DNA from: an uncultured Eubacteriales bacterium
GTDB taxonomy: Bacteria > Bacillota > Clostridia > Christensenellales > UBA1242
NCBI GenBank assembly: GCA_949031345.1
Contig: CARNVA010000003.1
Location: forward strand, 49,317-113,316
Length of the DNA stretch: 64,000 nucleotides
Reading direction: 5' to 3'
Below, in pieces: positions 26,499-34,955 of the stretch. The position numbers were made by a program, and so were the translations under genes. Position 1 is the first letter of the stretch, and every line of letters starts with the position of its first letter. Under the pieces are notes generated by a model. The model was not told the DNA's origin. It was given only the letters and a program-made list of their open reading frames with translations, and searched no databases.

Positions 26499-27794
26499 CT
26501 ATTTATTTTGATTGTCAAGTTTATCCATTTCCATAACAGTATCGTGAGGAATTGGCTTCCATTCCACCTTTGTAAATAAAGCAATATAGTATGTAAAATT
26601 TCCAATTAAGTCAAACAGGAAGAATAAAATGGTGTGCCAAATTGTTTTCCAAACTGGCATTTTGCCGAGTTGTTTGCGATAACAAATAAGTATCAACAAC
26701 ACAAGGCCTACACCAGAAAGGAAGGCTTTAAAAATATATGAGGCATAGAAAATGAGAAGTCCTTTTACTCCACCCCAATAGTCGCAGGCAAGAAAAGCAA
26801 GAGTAATTGTCAAAATTCTAGTAAGTATTCTTCTTAAAGCGCCTTCAGCCGCGCTTGGGAAATTTAACCAGAAACAATCGTAAGTAGTTGGGAAATATTT
26901 ATTTTTACTGAACAAATTTTTAATCAATTTAGGCTCATTTTCAGCAAAAGATTGATAATGTCCCTTTGCCCATCTTATACGCTGTCTGCATGAAACTTTT
27001 AAATTATAAGGCTGTTCGTCATAGAAAACTGCATCTTCGCAATAGACAATTCGATAATTTTGCACGACTGCATCACTGCAAAAAGAGCGGTCTTCTGTAA
27101 GTGTAACATAATTCCAACCATCTTTTACAAGTTCGTTTGAAAACAAAAAGCCTGTCCCCTGTATTCTGCAAGCTTGATTTAAAACGGCTTTTGCGCGATT
27201 TTCAAGCAGGCATGTTCTTAGCCAGTGCATAGCATAGGCAAAAGAAATCCAATTTTGATTCATGTTTTTTGACTTTCTGAAAGATGTTATGATTTTATTT
27301 CCATCATCAAAAGCGTCGTTCATCTTGCTAACATAATCTTTTTGCAATACATTGTCGGCATCAAAGATGAAATAACCATCAAAAAGCTCTATCCCAAAAT
27401 CTTTTTTGATTTGGTCAAACAAATAACGAAGGGCATAACCTTTTGTGCGTTCGTCTGGATTGTTGTGTTCATAAACGACAATATTAAGTTTGCTTTTGTC
27501 ATAATCTCGCACGATTTGTGCTGTATTATCAGTGCAATTGTCCGCAACTACGAAGACGCACAACCTTTCTTTAGGATAATCTTGATTGCTTATACTGTCG
27601 AGAAGGTTTTTAATAACCTTTTCTTCATTTCTTGCGGCAATACATAGTCCATAAATATGCTTTTGCTTCGCCTCAGGATATCTTTTCTTTTTGAATATTC
27701 CCACTAAAAAGAAAATCACTTTATATAATGTCAATATAGTAAGTGCAGTGCCTATATAAGACAATACTGAAATAATAATGTTGATAGCTTCCAT
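26499..27794 (-). CDS. Membrane-bound family 2 glycosyltransferase (processive type)
   Basis: 431 residues. N-terminal transmembrane helix (about 8-32), then a GT-A domain with AARNEE near residue 53, VVADNCTD (D85), FIFDADN (DxD near 145-147), TED (233-235) and QRIRW (271-275, QxxRW). These last two motifs mark processive GT2 enzymes such as cellulose/hyaluronan/PNAG synthases. Two to three C-terminal helices (about 330-410) complete the pore region. It probably makes an exopolysaccharide from a UDP-sugar, alone or with unlinked partners. No SD; a -10 box ends 9 nt before the ATG. Confidence 0.9.
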   Translation of the reverse strand: MEAINIIISVLSYIGTALTILTLYKVIFFLVGIFKKKRYPEAKQKHIYGLCIAARNEEKVIKNLLDSISNQDYPKERLCVFVVADNCTDNTAQIVRDYDKSKLNIVVYEHNNPDERTKGYALRYLFDQIKKDFGIELFDGYFIFDADNVLQKDYVSKMNDAFDDGNKIITSFRKSKNMNQNWISFAYAMHWLRTCLLENRAKAVLNQACRIQGTGFLFSNELVKDGWNYVTLTEDRSFCSDAVVQNYRIVYCEDAVFYDEQPYNLKVSCRQRIRWAKGHYQSFAENEPKLIKNLFSKNKYFPTTYDCFWLNFPSAAEGALRRILTRILTITLAFLACDYWGGVKGLLIFYASYIFKAFLSGVGLVLLILICYRKQLGKMPVWKTIWHTILFFLFDLIGNFTYYIALFTKVEWKPIPHDTVMEMDKLDNQNK

Positions 27795-27803
27795 AATGTT
27801 TTG

Positions 27804-27832
27804 ATTATAACAAATTTATCAGGAAATTACAA
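27804..27832 (-). promoter_or_regulatory. Promoter almost abutting the GT2 start codon
   Basis: Minus strand TTGTAA (27832-27827), 17-nt spacer, TATAAT (27809-27804), 9 nt to ATG, no Shine-Dalgarno. Predicts a 2-3 nt leader. Confidence 0.6.
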
Positions 27833-27852
27833 GAACATTATTCGATAAAATA

Positions 27853-27877
27853 CAAAAAAATGCGACACAAGTCGCAA
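27853..27877 (-). terminator. Intrinsic terminator downstream of mazF
   Basis: Minus strand: TGCGAC / GTCGCA stem with a short loop followed by seven T; about 95 nt after the mazF stop. Confidence 0.75.
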
Positions 27878-27970
27878 GATGAATTTATTTGATAATTTTG
27901 ACAGCAATTTGAATTTATATTGTTTTTAAATTTGTTACAATTTTCAGCATGAAGCAGTTTTATTTTGTTA

Positions 27971-28318
27971 TTAAAAGCCAAGTGAAATGAGCAGCGCCTT
28001 GTTCACCTCTCTCATTTTATCAGCTGAAAGCGTAGTGACCTTTTCTTGAAGGCGACGCTTATCAAGGGTGCGAATTTGCTCTAAAAGTGCAACCGAATTT
28101 TTGGGAAGGTTGTAATCAGAGGCTGACAGCTCGATATGAGTGGGAAGTTTTGCTTTCCCAAGTTGACTTGTAATTGCCGATACAATGACAGTTGGTGAAT
28201 ATTTATTTCCTATGTCATTTTGCAAAATTAAAACTGGACGAACACCACCCTGTTCGCTTCCAACGACAGGGCTTAAATCAGCATAATAAATTTCACCTCT
28301 TTTTATTGTTCCAGTCAC
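27971..28318 (-). CDS. mazF: MazF/NdoA-type mRNA interferase toxin
   Basis: 115 residues, PemK/MazF fold, very close to Bacillus EndoA. KRGEIYYADLSPVVGSEQGGVRPVLIL contains the conserved GGVRP catalytic Arg; TVIVSAITSQ, KLPTHIEL and LLEQIRTLDKRRL follow. It cuts single-stranded RNA at short motifs. The start is GTG and lies inside the last 26 nt of the upstream gene, so the two are translationally coupled as in toxin-antitoxin pairs. Confidence 0.93.
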   Translation of the reverse strand: MTGTIKRGEIYYADLSPVVGSEQGGVRPVLILQNDIGNKYSPTVIVSAITSQLGKAKLPTHIELSASDYNLPKNSVALLEQIRTLDKRRLQEKVTTLSADKMREVNKALLISLGF

Positions 28319-28553
28319 TCTCTACAATTTCCCAATAATCAATCAAATCGACTTTTTCAAAGGTGGAAAATTCATCTTTAAAAGACTGAGGCGAGCCCTC
28401 ATAAAAATCTTTTAGAATTTCCTCCTCTATAAGCATATTATGCGGAGCCGCACCAAAGATTGCATGAATGACGGAAGAAATTTTTTCATCCGATTTATCA
28501 AACTCATCAAATCTTTCTTGAAGCTTTGCAGCATATTCTCTTTGCTTTGACAT
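28293..28553 (-). CDS. Small acidic protein in the MazE (antitoxin) position
   Basis: 86 residues, overlapping mazF by 26 nt and located where mazE normally lies. It has no recognisable ribbon-helix-helix or AbrB DNA-binding start. Instead the N-terminus is helical and charged (YAAKLQERFDEFDKSDEK), the middle hydrophobic (VIHAIFGAAPHNMLIEEEIL), and the C-terminus holds aromatic/acidic residues (DLIDYWEIVESDW) that could cover MazF's RNA groove. Antitoxin function is inferred from position and overlap only. GGGAG precedes the ATG. Confidence 0.8.
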   Translation of the reverse strand: MSKQREYAAKLQERFDEFDKSDEKISSVIHAIFGAAPHNMLIEEEILKDFYEGSPQSFKDEFSTFEKVDLIDYWEIVESDWNNKKR

Positions 28554-28593
28554 GATTATCTCCCATATTTTAATCTTTTAAACTTAATTTGCG

Positions 28594-28620
28594 TAAAAAA
28601 AGACGCAAATATGCGTCAAT
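28594..28620 (-). terminator. Intrinsic terminator of recX-acpS
   Basis: Minus strand GACGCA/TGCGTC stem with a short loop followed by seven T. It isolates acpS from the toxin pair. Confidence 0.88.
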
Positions 28621-28628
28621 TTTAATTT

Positions 28629-28985
28629 TTAAATAATCATTGCTATTGCAGTGGCATAATCTTTTATATGAGAAATCGATACTTCCAAGTTTTTGCCTGA
28701 AAAACAATTTTCAAACTTTTCTAAAGCCTTGCCATGAAGCCTTACACAAGGCTTGCCATTTTCTTCATGATAAAGCTCAATGTCCTTAAAAACAACTCCG
28801 CTGTCTTTTCCCATTTCCAAAGCTTTCATAACTGCTTCTTTTAGGCTAAATAATGCAGCAATTCTTTGTTTTTTCAGCACTGGAGAGCTGTTTAAATAAG
28901 TTTTTTCGCCCTCTAGTGCTATTTTATCTACAAAGGCTTCACTTTCGCTTATTCTTGCCACTTCTACTAAATCAATTCCTATCAT
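28629..28985 (-). CDS. acpS: Holo-[acyl-carrier-protein] synthase
   Basis: 118 residues from MIGIDLVEV, the normal AcpS start; an upstream in-frame extension of 31 codons would run far into recX and is not supported. Family motifs: GIDLVEVARI (Mg-binding Asp) and the helix FSLKEAVMKALEMG (normally F..KEA..KA.G; Glu binds Mg). C-terminal SISHIKDYATAIAM. It transfers 4'-phosphopantetheine from CoA to the serine of ACP. The ATG lies 14 nt inside the end of recX. Confidence 0.93.
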   Translation of the reverse strand: MIGIDLVEVARISESEAFVDKIALEGEKTYLNSSPVLKKQRIAALFSLKEAVMKALEMGKDSGVVFKDIELYHEENGKPCVRLHGKALEKFENCFSGKNLEVSISHIKDYATAIAMII

Positions 28986-29592
28986 TTTCAAGTTTCTCCC
29001 AAACTGATGAAATTTGTCCATATTCAAAACCTTTTCCTGCCAAATGATTGAAAAGTTTTTGTTTATTTTTAAGGTCAAATTCTTTATTTTTCATATATTT
29101 TTCAGCCAATTTGAAGCATTTTTCTGCTTCACCTTCATCATTAAGCATTTTATCAAGTTTTTCTTCCACAATTTCGTCATCAATACCCTTAGAAAGAAGG
29201 TCATATTTCAACTTTCTTCTGCTTTTTGAAAACATATAAGAAGAGATGAAATTTTCGCAAAAAGCTTCGTCATCAATATAGCCATAACTTTTAAGTTTTT
29301 CGACAGCTTTTTCTATGCATGAATAGGGATATTTCTTTTCTTTTAAATAAGAAACAAGCATTTTTTCACTTTTCATACTTTTTTCAAGTGCCAAAAGCCC
29401 ACGATTGAAACAGGCATAATCTCCATTTTCTATAAGCAACTCTTCAAAAAAGCTGTCCTCAAATTTCTGTCCAGACTTAAGACAATGTTTGGCAAGAATT
29501 TCTGCTTCAAACACACCCAAAAGCTCATCATCAACAAACAATCTATATCTTAAACCTTTGCCAATTTTCTCAATTTCTGTGATTTCTTTCAA
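28972..29592 (-). CDS. recX: RecX-like regulatory protein
   Basis: 206 residues with the tandem three-helix RecX repeats, e.g. MLVSYLKEKKYPYSCIEKAVEKLKSYGYIDDEAFCENFI and the RRKLKYDLLSKGID repeat. RecX binds RecA filaments and modulates recombination. The start is TTG with a good GGGGG 5-6 nt upstream. The C-terminal repeat HLAGKGFEYGQISSVWEKL is complete. recA is not in the window. Coupled to acpS. Confidence 0.9.
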   Translation of the reverse strand: MKEITEIEKIGKGLRYRLFVDDELLGVFEAEILAKHCLKSGQKFEDSFFEELLIENGDYACFNRGLLALEKSMKSEKMLVSYLKEKKYPYSCIEKAVEKLKSYGYIDDEAFCENFISSYMFSKSRRKLKYDLLSKGIDDEIVEEKLDKMLNDEGEAEKCFKLAEKYMKNKEFDLKNKQKLFNHLAGKGFEYGQISSVWEKLENDRN

Positions 29593-29727
29593 CTATTCCC
29601 CCAAAAATACTTAAAATATTTTATTTTTCTAAAATCGTTTTTAAATACACTTCTTAAAATTCTTATAAAAACATCTTAAACATTTCTTTAAAAATGCTAA
29701 AAATCTTCTTTAAAACAATCTTCAAAC

Positions 29728-30081
29728 TTATTTACAAAGCTCCGCTGCCACTTTGGAATATGCCCGCACAAGCCCACCAGCACCCAGTTTTATTCCGCCA
29801 AAATAGCGCACAATTGCAAGACAAACATTGTTTAAATCTCTTTTTTGTAAAACTGACAAAATAGGTCTGCCAGCTGTTCCGCCAGGCTCGCCATCGTCAT
29901 TTGCCCGTTCATAAAAAGGTGTTTTAGCCCTTGCCGCCCAGCAAATATGAGTTGCTTTCGGATGTTGTTTATGAAGCCATTCTATAGCCGCTTTTGCCTC
30001 TTCTTCGCTTTCAATTTGAAATAAAAAGCCATAAAACTTCGATTTTTTTTCAATTATTTCGTTATTTTTTAGCAACTTCAT
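29728..30081 (-). CDS. IMPACT/YigZ family protein (N-terminal domain only)
   Basis: 117 residues. UPF0029 (IMPACT) domain: KKSKFYGFLFQIESEEEA, HPKATHICWAARA, DDGEPGGTAGRPILSVLQ and IVRYFGGIKLGAGGLVRAYS are all present. Bacterial YigZ proteins are usually about 200 residues with a C-terminal DUF1949 ferredoxin-like domain. Here the gene stops after the first domain without an obvious frameshift, giving a minimal single-domain form. Overlaps the tyrS stop by 4 nt, so it belongs to the T-box-regulated operon. Function in translation control is suspected, not established. Confidence 0.9.
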   Translation of the reverse strand: MKLLKNNEIIEKKSKFYGFLFQIESEEEAKAAIEWLHKQHPKATHICWAARAKTPFYERANDDGEPGGTAGRPILSVLQKRDLNNVCLAIVRYFGGIKLGAGGLVRAYSKVAAELCK

Positions 30082-31325
30082 TTAATTACAACCTTAATAA
30101 AGTTTTTCTTGCCCTTTTTAAGTAAGATTGAATTTTCATCAAAATCAGCTGTTGTAATGCTTTTTGAAAAGTCTGAGACCTTTTCACCATTCATAGAAAC
30201 AGCGCCCCCTTCAATCATTCGTCTTGCATCACTTTTTGATGAGCAAAGCCCGCATCTAAACAGAACATCACATATATTGACTCCACTTTCAAATTCTGTC
30301 TTTTGCATTTCAAATTCTGGAGCGTCATTTCCACCTTGTGTAAAAAGATTTTCGCTCATTTTTTGTGCAAGTATGGCATCTTCTTCACCTCTTACAAATT
30401 TGGTTATTTCAAAGCAAAGACGCTTCTTTGCCTTAACAATATCTTCTTTAATAATTTCTTTAATTTCAGCCATTGGCAAATCGGTGAAAAGGGCAAACAT
30501 CATTTCAACGCAGGCATCAGGGGTTTGGTATACACCTTGATAGAAATCGTAAGCAGAAATTTTATCTTTGTCAATCCATATTGCCCCTTTTTCTGTCTTA
30601 CCCATTTTCTTACCTTCTGGTGTAAGCAAAAGTGGATTTGTTGCACCAATCATTTCACGATTTCCACCATCAGCAAAATTAAGTTTTCTTGCAAGTTTAA
30701 CTCCTGCAACAATGTTCCCCCATTGGTCAGCACCGCCCCATTCAAGTTTGCAACCTTTATCTTTATTTAAATGCACAAAATCGAATGCTTGCATAAGCAT
30801 ATATCCCATTTCAAAGAAGGTAAGTCCGCCCTCTTTAATGCGGTTTGCATATATTTCATTTGTCAGCATTTCGTTTACATTAAAATGCACACCAACTTCT
30901 CTCATAAAATCGATATAATCATAGCCTTTAAACCAGTCAGCATTATTGACTATTTCAGCCTTATTTTCGCCTTCAAAGTCTAAAAACACCTTTAAGCTGT
31001 CCTTGATTTTATCTATGTTTTTTTGTATAAGCTCTTTACCCATAAGCTGACGCATTTCACTTTTTCCTGAAGGGTCACCAACACATGCTGTTGCTCCACC
31101 CATCAAAAGATAAACCTTATGACCGGCTTGTTGAAAGCGTCTCAAAATGCAATATGGCACGCAGTGTCCAACATGGAGGCTGTCCATCGTTGGATCAGTC
31201 CCCTCATATAAAGCTATTTTTTCGCCACTTTCAAGAAGTTTTTTCAATGCTTCTTCATCAGTGCATTGATATAAAAGTCCGCGCTCTTTCAATACATTAA
31301 ATAAGTTTGTATCAATATTTTTCAT
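30078..31325 (-). CDS. tyrS: Tyrosyl-tRNA synthetase
   Basis: 415 residues, TyrRS type with C-terminal S4 RNA-binding domain. Class I HIGH motif is HVGH (within DPTMDSLHVGHCVPY), KMSKS is KMGKT, and tyrosine-pocket segment is ADQWGNIVAG. The S4 domain starts near DVLFRCGLCSSKSDARRMIEGG. It charges tRNA-Tyr. Upstream lies a GNAT gene and, before that, a T-box leader with a UAC specifier, consistent with control by uncharged tRNA-Tyr. SD GGAGAG. Confidence 0.97.
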   Translation of the reverse strand: MKNIDTNLFNVLKERGLLYQCTDEEALKKLLESGEKIALYEGTDPTMDSLHVGHCVPYCILRRFQQAGHKVYLLMGGATACVGDPSGKSEMRQLMGKELIQKNIDKIKDSLKVFLDFEGENKAEIVNNADWFKGYDYIDFMREVGVHFNVNEMLTNEIYANRIKEGGLTFFEMGYMLMQAFDFVHLNKDKGCKLEWGGADQWGNIVAGVKLARKLNFADGGNREMIGATNPLLLTPEGKKMGKTEKGAIWIDKDKISAYDFYQGVYQTPDACVEMMFALFTDLPMAEIKEIIKEDIVKAKKRLCFEITKFVRGEEDAILAQKMSENLFTQGGNDAPEFEMQKTEFESGVNICDVLFRCGLCSSKSDARRMIEGGAVSMNGEKVSDFSKSITTADFDENSILLKKGKKNFIKVVIK

Positions 31326-31404
31326 TTTTTCATCTCTCCTTTAATTTCTTTATTTATTTTTTTAATTTTTAATATTTAATTATTATTTATAATTTCAAGT
31401 TTTA

Positions 31405-31947
31405 TTATTTTACAATTGCCCACATTTCACAGTCAACCAGCACGCCATCGCTATTGCGGCAATATTTTTTTACTCTGCCTTCATGGCTCATTCCGATTTT
31501 TTCCATAACACGACCACTCTTAGGATTTTCCACATCATGAAGTGCCTGAATTCTTGTATAGCCAACACTGAAAAGATAATTTAAAACTGCTTTTCCTGCT
31601 TCTGGCATAATTCCCTTGCCCCAATAATCATCACCAACAACCCAGCCAAGTTCTGCCCTTTCTAAGTCTTCCAAGCTTTCAATCACATCAATGCAACCTA
31701 TCACCTCATTATTTTCTTTCCAAACAATAGCCCAACAATAAGTGTCAATTTTATCATATTTTGGAAGTGTAACATTTAGCAAACGCTCCTCACACTGTTT
31801 TACATTTGAATATGGTTTCCAAGTCAAATACTCTGTGACCTTTTCTCTGCTGCAATAATTCTTGAACATATCGCCAGCATCGCTTTGATTAAACCTTCTT
31901 AAAATAAGCCTCTCTGTTTCTATTGTCTCTGTCCCTTTATGTTTCAT
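31405..31947 (-). CDS. GNAT N-acetyltransferase, RimJ/RimL-like
   Basis: 180 residues. The family start ETERLILRRF, the segment YCWAIVWKENNEVIGCI, the acetyl-CoA loop GWVVGDDYWGKGIMPEAGKAV (DYWGKG as the Q/RxxGxG/A region) and VENPKSGRVMEKIGM identify a RimJ/RimL-type (ribosomal-protein or small amine) acetyltransferase. It is the first gene after the tyrosine T-box and is followed by tyrS. Being starvation-induced together with tyrS may mean it acts on tyrosine- or translation-related substrates, but this is inference. Confidence 0.88.
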   Translation of the reverse strand: MKHKGTETIETERLILRRFNQSDAGDMFKNYCSREKVTEYLTWKPYSNVKQCEERLLNVTLPKYDKIDTYCWAIVWKENNEVIGCIDVIESLEDLERAELGWVVGDDYWGKGIMPEAGKAVLNYLFSVGYTRIQALHDVENPKSGRVMEKIGMSHEGRVKKYCRNSDGVLVDCEMWAIVK

Positions 31948-32028
31948 TTTTCTCTCCTATAGTTTATTTTTATCTCCTATGATAGCAAATAATTTCATCA
32001 TGTCAAATCAAACATTATTTTTGCCATT

Positions 32029-32303
32029 AAAAAAGCATGCTTATCCCAATTTATTAGGACGAAGCATGCCTCCGTGGTACCACCTAATTTCAATTGATTG
32101 TTTCTTTGACTAGCAAAAACATAAAGCGTTGTAAAGATATAAAAAACAATCAATCCTTATTTTCCTTTTCGCAAGGAAAGCTGCGTAAGACTTGAAATAA
32201 TTGTAATTCGCTCTCTTTCCTGCCATAAGCTTACACCAACCGCTTACTCTCTTTAAGGTCATTCAAAAAAAGGCTACTGAGATTTATTCCACCATCTTAA
32301 TTT
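32029..32303 (-). promoter_or_regulatory. T-box riboswitch, tyrosine specific (UAC specifier)
   Basis: The transcript runs from about 32303 down to 32029. Conserved antiterminator sequence GGTGGTACCACGG (about 32073-32084), followed by an intrinsic terminator whose arms are GCATGCTT and AAGCATGC plus six T (32029-32069). Stem I contains the AGTA/GAA loop-E pair; GAA (32209-32207) then U then UAC (32205-32203) at the specifier position, followed by A. UAC is a tyrosine codon and tyrS lies downstream, so charging of tRNA-Tyr should control read-through into the GNAT-tyrS-IMPACT operon. Confidence 0.92.
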
Positions 32304-32309
32304 AAAGCA

Positions 32310-32338
32310 AGTATAACAAACAAAATTTTTATTGTCAA
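32310..32338 (-). promoter_or_regulatory. Promoter of the T-box operon
   Basis: Minus strand: perfect TTGACA (32338-32333), 17-nt spacer, TATACT (32315-32310). Confidence 0.88.
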
Positions 32339-32456
32339 TCATTTTTTAAAATTGAATTTTTTAAAATCAATTTTATTATATTGCATGCCTGTTTTTCAAG
32401 TTTTTAAATGTAAGAAGGATTCAATGTTAAATAATAAAAAACTATGCAAATTTATT

Positions 32457-32484
32457 TTGAAATTTGGGCGTTTTAAGCTACAAT
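32457..32484 (+). promoter_or_regulatory. Promoter of the IscU-like/GGGtGRT pair
   Basis: TTGAAA (32457-32462), 16-nt spacer, TACAAT (32479-32484), 22 nt before the ATG with CGGAGG SD. Divergent from the T-box promoter. Confidence 0.55.
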
Positions 32485-32506
32485 ATTTTACGGAGGAAAT
32501 TATTAT

Positions 32507-33175
32507 ATGAGTTGTCCAATCAATATGAAAGGTTTTGGTCCATCTCCTATTCCTGAGGAAGCAAAATGGATACAACTAAAAGGAATTGAACAGGTTTCTG
32601 GTTTTTCACATGGCTGCGGAAAATGTGCACCTCAACAAGGCACTTGCAAACTTACATTGAATGTCAAAGACGGCATTATTAAAGAAGCGCTTGTTGAAAC
32701 TATTGGCTGTTCTGGCATGACACACTCTGCCGCTATGGCTGCAGAAATACTGCCAGGAAAAACACTTCTTGAAGCACTCAACACCGACCTTGTTTGCGAT
32801 GCAATCAATGACGCAATGAAACAAATTTTCTTGCAACTGGTCTATGGTCGCAGTCAATCTGCCTTTTCTGAAGGCGGACTAGCTGTTGGAAGTGCCCTTG
32901 AAGACCTTGGAAAGACTTTAAACAGCAATGTAGGCACAGTTTATTCTCAAGAAGGTCAAGGTCCACGCTATTTAAACCTTGCTGAAGGCTATATCACTAA
33001 AGAAGCCCTTGATGAGAATGGAGAAATTATCGGTTATGAATATGTTTCAACCGGCTCTCTTATGAAATCTCTTAGAGAAGGCGTTGACCCAAGAGATGCT
33101 GTTGCTAAAGCTACAAAAACTTATGGTCGCTATAATGAAGGTGTTTCATTTGTTGACCCAAGGAGGGTAGATTGA
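32507..33175 (+). CDS. IscU-like iron-sulfur scaffold protein with C-terminal extension
   Basis: 222 residues. An IscU/NifU-N-like half: HGCGKCAPQQGTCKLTL with Cys-rich start, KEALVETIGCSGMTHSAAMAAEIL (the GC.... helix of IscU), then a second half unlike IscU (SEGGLAVGSALEDLGKTLNSNVGT). Coupled to the GGGtGRT gene, with which this type is typically paired in anaerobes. Likely role is assembly or transfer of an Fe-S (or Fe-Mo-like) cluster to the partner. The linkage is known; the biochemistry of the pair is not, as far as I know. Confidence 0.8.
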   Translation: MSCPINMKGFGPSPIPEEAKWIQLKGIEQVSGFSHGCGKCAPQQGTCKLTLNVKDGIIKEALVETIGCSGMTHSAAMAAEILPGKTLLEALNTDLVCDAINDAMKQIFLQLVYGRSQSAFSEGGLAVGSALEDLGKTLNSNVGTVYSQEGQGPRYLNLAEGYITKEALDENGEIIGYEYVSTGSLMKSLREGVDPRDAVAKATKTYGRYNEGVSFVDPRRVD

Positions 33176-34161
33176 TGGATATGACAAATAAGAATACAAA
33201 CATTGATGCTGTGCTTGCTAAGTATGGCATCGCAAGTTTGGAAGAAGCAAAAAATCTCTGCCTCAAAAATGGCATTGATGTTGAAAAAATTGTAAAAGGC
33301 ATCCAACCTATCTGCTTTGACAACGCAGTTAAAGCCTATGAGATTGGTGTTGCCATCGCTCTTAAAACTGGCACAGAAAAGGCAAGTGAGGTAGCCCTTT
33401 GTCTTGGCGAAGGTTTGCAAGCTTATTGCGTAAAGGGCTCTGTTGCTGACGAACGCCAAATTGGTCTTGGTCATGGCAGACTTGGAAGCATGCTTTTAAA
33501 TGAAGAAACAAAATCATTCTGTTTCCTTGCAGGTCATGAAAGTTTCGCTGCTGCTGAAGGCGCAATCGGAATTGTAACCAGTGCAAACAGAGTAAGAAAG
33601 TCACCTCTCAATGTAATCTTAAATGGTCTTGGCAAAGATGCTGCTTACATTATTTCAAGAATAAATGGCTTCACTTATGTTGAAACAAACTATGATCACA
33701 AAACTGGAGAACTTAAAATCGTAAGTCAAAAAGCTTTCTCAAACGGAGATAGAGCAAAGGTAAAATGCTATGGCTCTTATGATGTTCCAGAAGGCGTTGC
33801 AATTATGAGACATGAAAAAGTTGATGTTTCAATTACAGGCAATTCAACGAATCCAGTGCGTTTCCAACACCCTGTTGCTGGAATTTATAAAAAATGGTGC
33901 TTTGAAAATGGCAAAACTTACTTCTCAGTGGCTTCTGGCGGCGGCACTGGCAGAACACTTCACCCAGATAATGTTGCTGCAGGCCCAGCAAGTTATGGCC
34001 TTACAGATACTATGGGAAGAATGCATTGTGATGCACAATTTGCCGGCTCTTCTTCAGTGCCTGCTCATGTTGAAATGATGGGCTTTATCGGAATGGGAAA
34101 CAACCCAATCGTTGGTGCAACTGTTGCCCTTGCTGTAGCTGTTGAAACAAGAAATAAATAA
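33175..34161 (+). CDS. GGGtGRT protein
   Basis: 328 residues from the ATG of MDMTNKN, which overlaps the upstream TGA by 1 nt and is preceded by AGGAGGG; a TTG one codon earlier is less likely. The name-giving motif GGGTGRT occurs near two-thirds of the length, followed by the invariant block HPDNVAAGPASYGLTDTMGRMHCDA. Family of unknown function found in anaerobic Clostridia and always next to an IscU-like gene. Its His/Asp/Cys-rich C-terminal core is a good candidate cofactor site. Confidence 0.92.
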   Translation: MDMTNKNTNIDAVLAKYGIASLEEAKNLCLKNGIDVEKIVKGIQPICFDNAVKAYEIGVAIALKTGTEKASEVALCLGEGLQAYCVKGSVADERQIGLGHGRLGSMLLNEETKSFCFLAGHESFAAAEGAIGIVTSANRVRKSPLNVILNGLGKDAAYIISRINGFTYVETNYDHKTGELKIVSQKAFSNGDRAKVKCYGSYDVPEGVAIMRHEKVDVSITGNSTNPVRFQHPVAGIYKKWCFENGKTYFSVASGGGTGRTLHPDNVAAGPASYGLTDTMGRMHCDAQFAGSSSVPAHVEMMGFIGMGNNPIVGATVALAVAVETRNK

Positions 34162-34167
34162 TTTAAT

Positions 34168-34198
34168 AAAAAAAAGACACCTGTTTAGGTGTTTTTTT
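34168..34198 (+). terminator. Intrinsic terminator
   Basis: ACACCT/AGGTGT stem with GTTT loop flanked by A and T runs, just after the GGGtGRT stop. Confidence 0.9.
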
Positions 34199-34240
34199 AT
34201 ATCTTTTTAAAGTTTTTGTTGTTTTAAAAAACTTATCCTG

Positions 34241-34837
34241 TTAAAAATCTATATCTGTCGAAATACCGTTTTCTTTTTTATATTCTTCAAAAGGAATATC
34301 AACATCATTTAAATCAAATTCATCTTTGCAAACATGCACCCAATTTAAAAGGTCGTTAAAGATCACCTTTGCAGTATTAGTTGCACTATGACAAAGCTCT
34401 TTTTGTTTTTCATTAAAATTTTTATAAATTAACGGAATTACATAATGCTTGCTCTTATAAATTATTGACATAAAATACTTTGAAGGCTGTAAGCACTGAC
34501 AATCTTTATTCAACACTTCCAAAGTATTTTCATGATGCTCAAGAATTTTTTCTAAATAATCGAAGTGGTGCAGTTTCTCAAAACGCTCTCCTATTCCATT
34601 CACAAAAGTGCGACAAAACTTTCCTATTAAAATAAAAGTATCTGGCTTTTTTCGAGCCCTAGGCAAAGTAATGACTATGATTGGCGCTTTATATTTTTCC
34701 ACATCAAGCTGTCTGTCATTTATTCCAAATGGCATAAAAGCATGATAAGGATTTTCATTAAAGACTATTTGCTGCTCTTTATCAGTCAATTCAATAAAAT
34801 TGCTCCAATACTTTTCCCATATTTTTTCTGATTTCAT
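34241..34837 (-). CDS. Hypothetical protein
   Basis: 198 residues, soluble, no signal peptide or recognised domain. Notable are a basic/aromatic N-terminus (MKSEKIWEKYWSNFIEL), a hydrophobic core with KAPIIVITLPRARKKPDTFILIG, and a Cys pair in NKDCQCLQP. The C-terminus is acidic (FEEYKKENGISTDIDF). GAGGGG SD before the ATG. Function unknown. Confidence 0.75.
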   Translation of the reverse strand: MKSEKIWEKYWSNFIELTDKEQQIVFNENPYHAFMPFGINDRQLDVEKYKAPIIVITLPRARKKPDTFILIGKFCRTFVNGIGERFEKLHHFDYLEKILEHHENTLEVLNKDCQCLQPSKYFMSIIYKSKHYVIPLIYKNFNEKQKELCHSATNTAKVIFNDLLNWVHVCKDEFDLNDVDIPFEEYKKENGISTDIDF

Positions 34838-34955
34838 AAATTTCCCCTCTAAACAATTTTATTTTATCATAAATGCAATAAATTTGCCACCAAAATTGAA
34901 CAAAACTTACATAAAAAAATTGATTAAATAATTTTTACAAAATTCTTGCTAAAAT

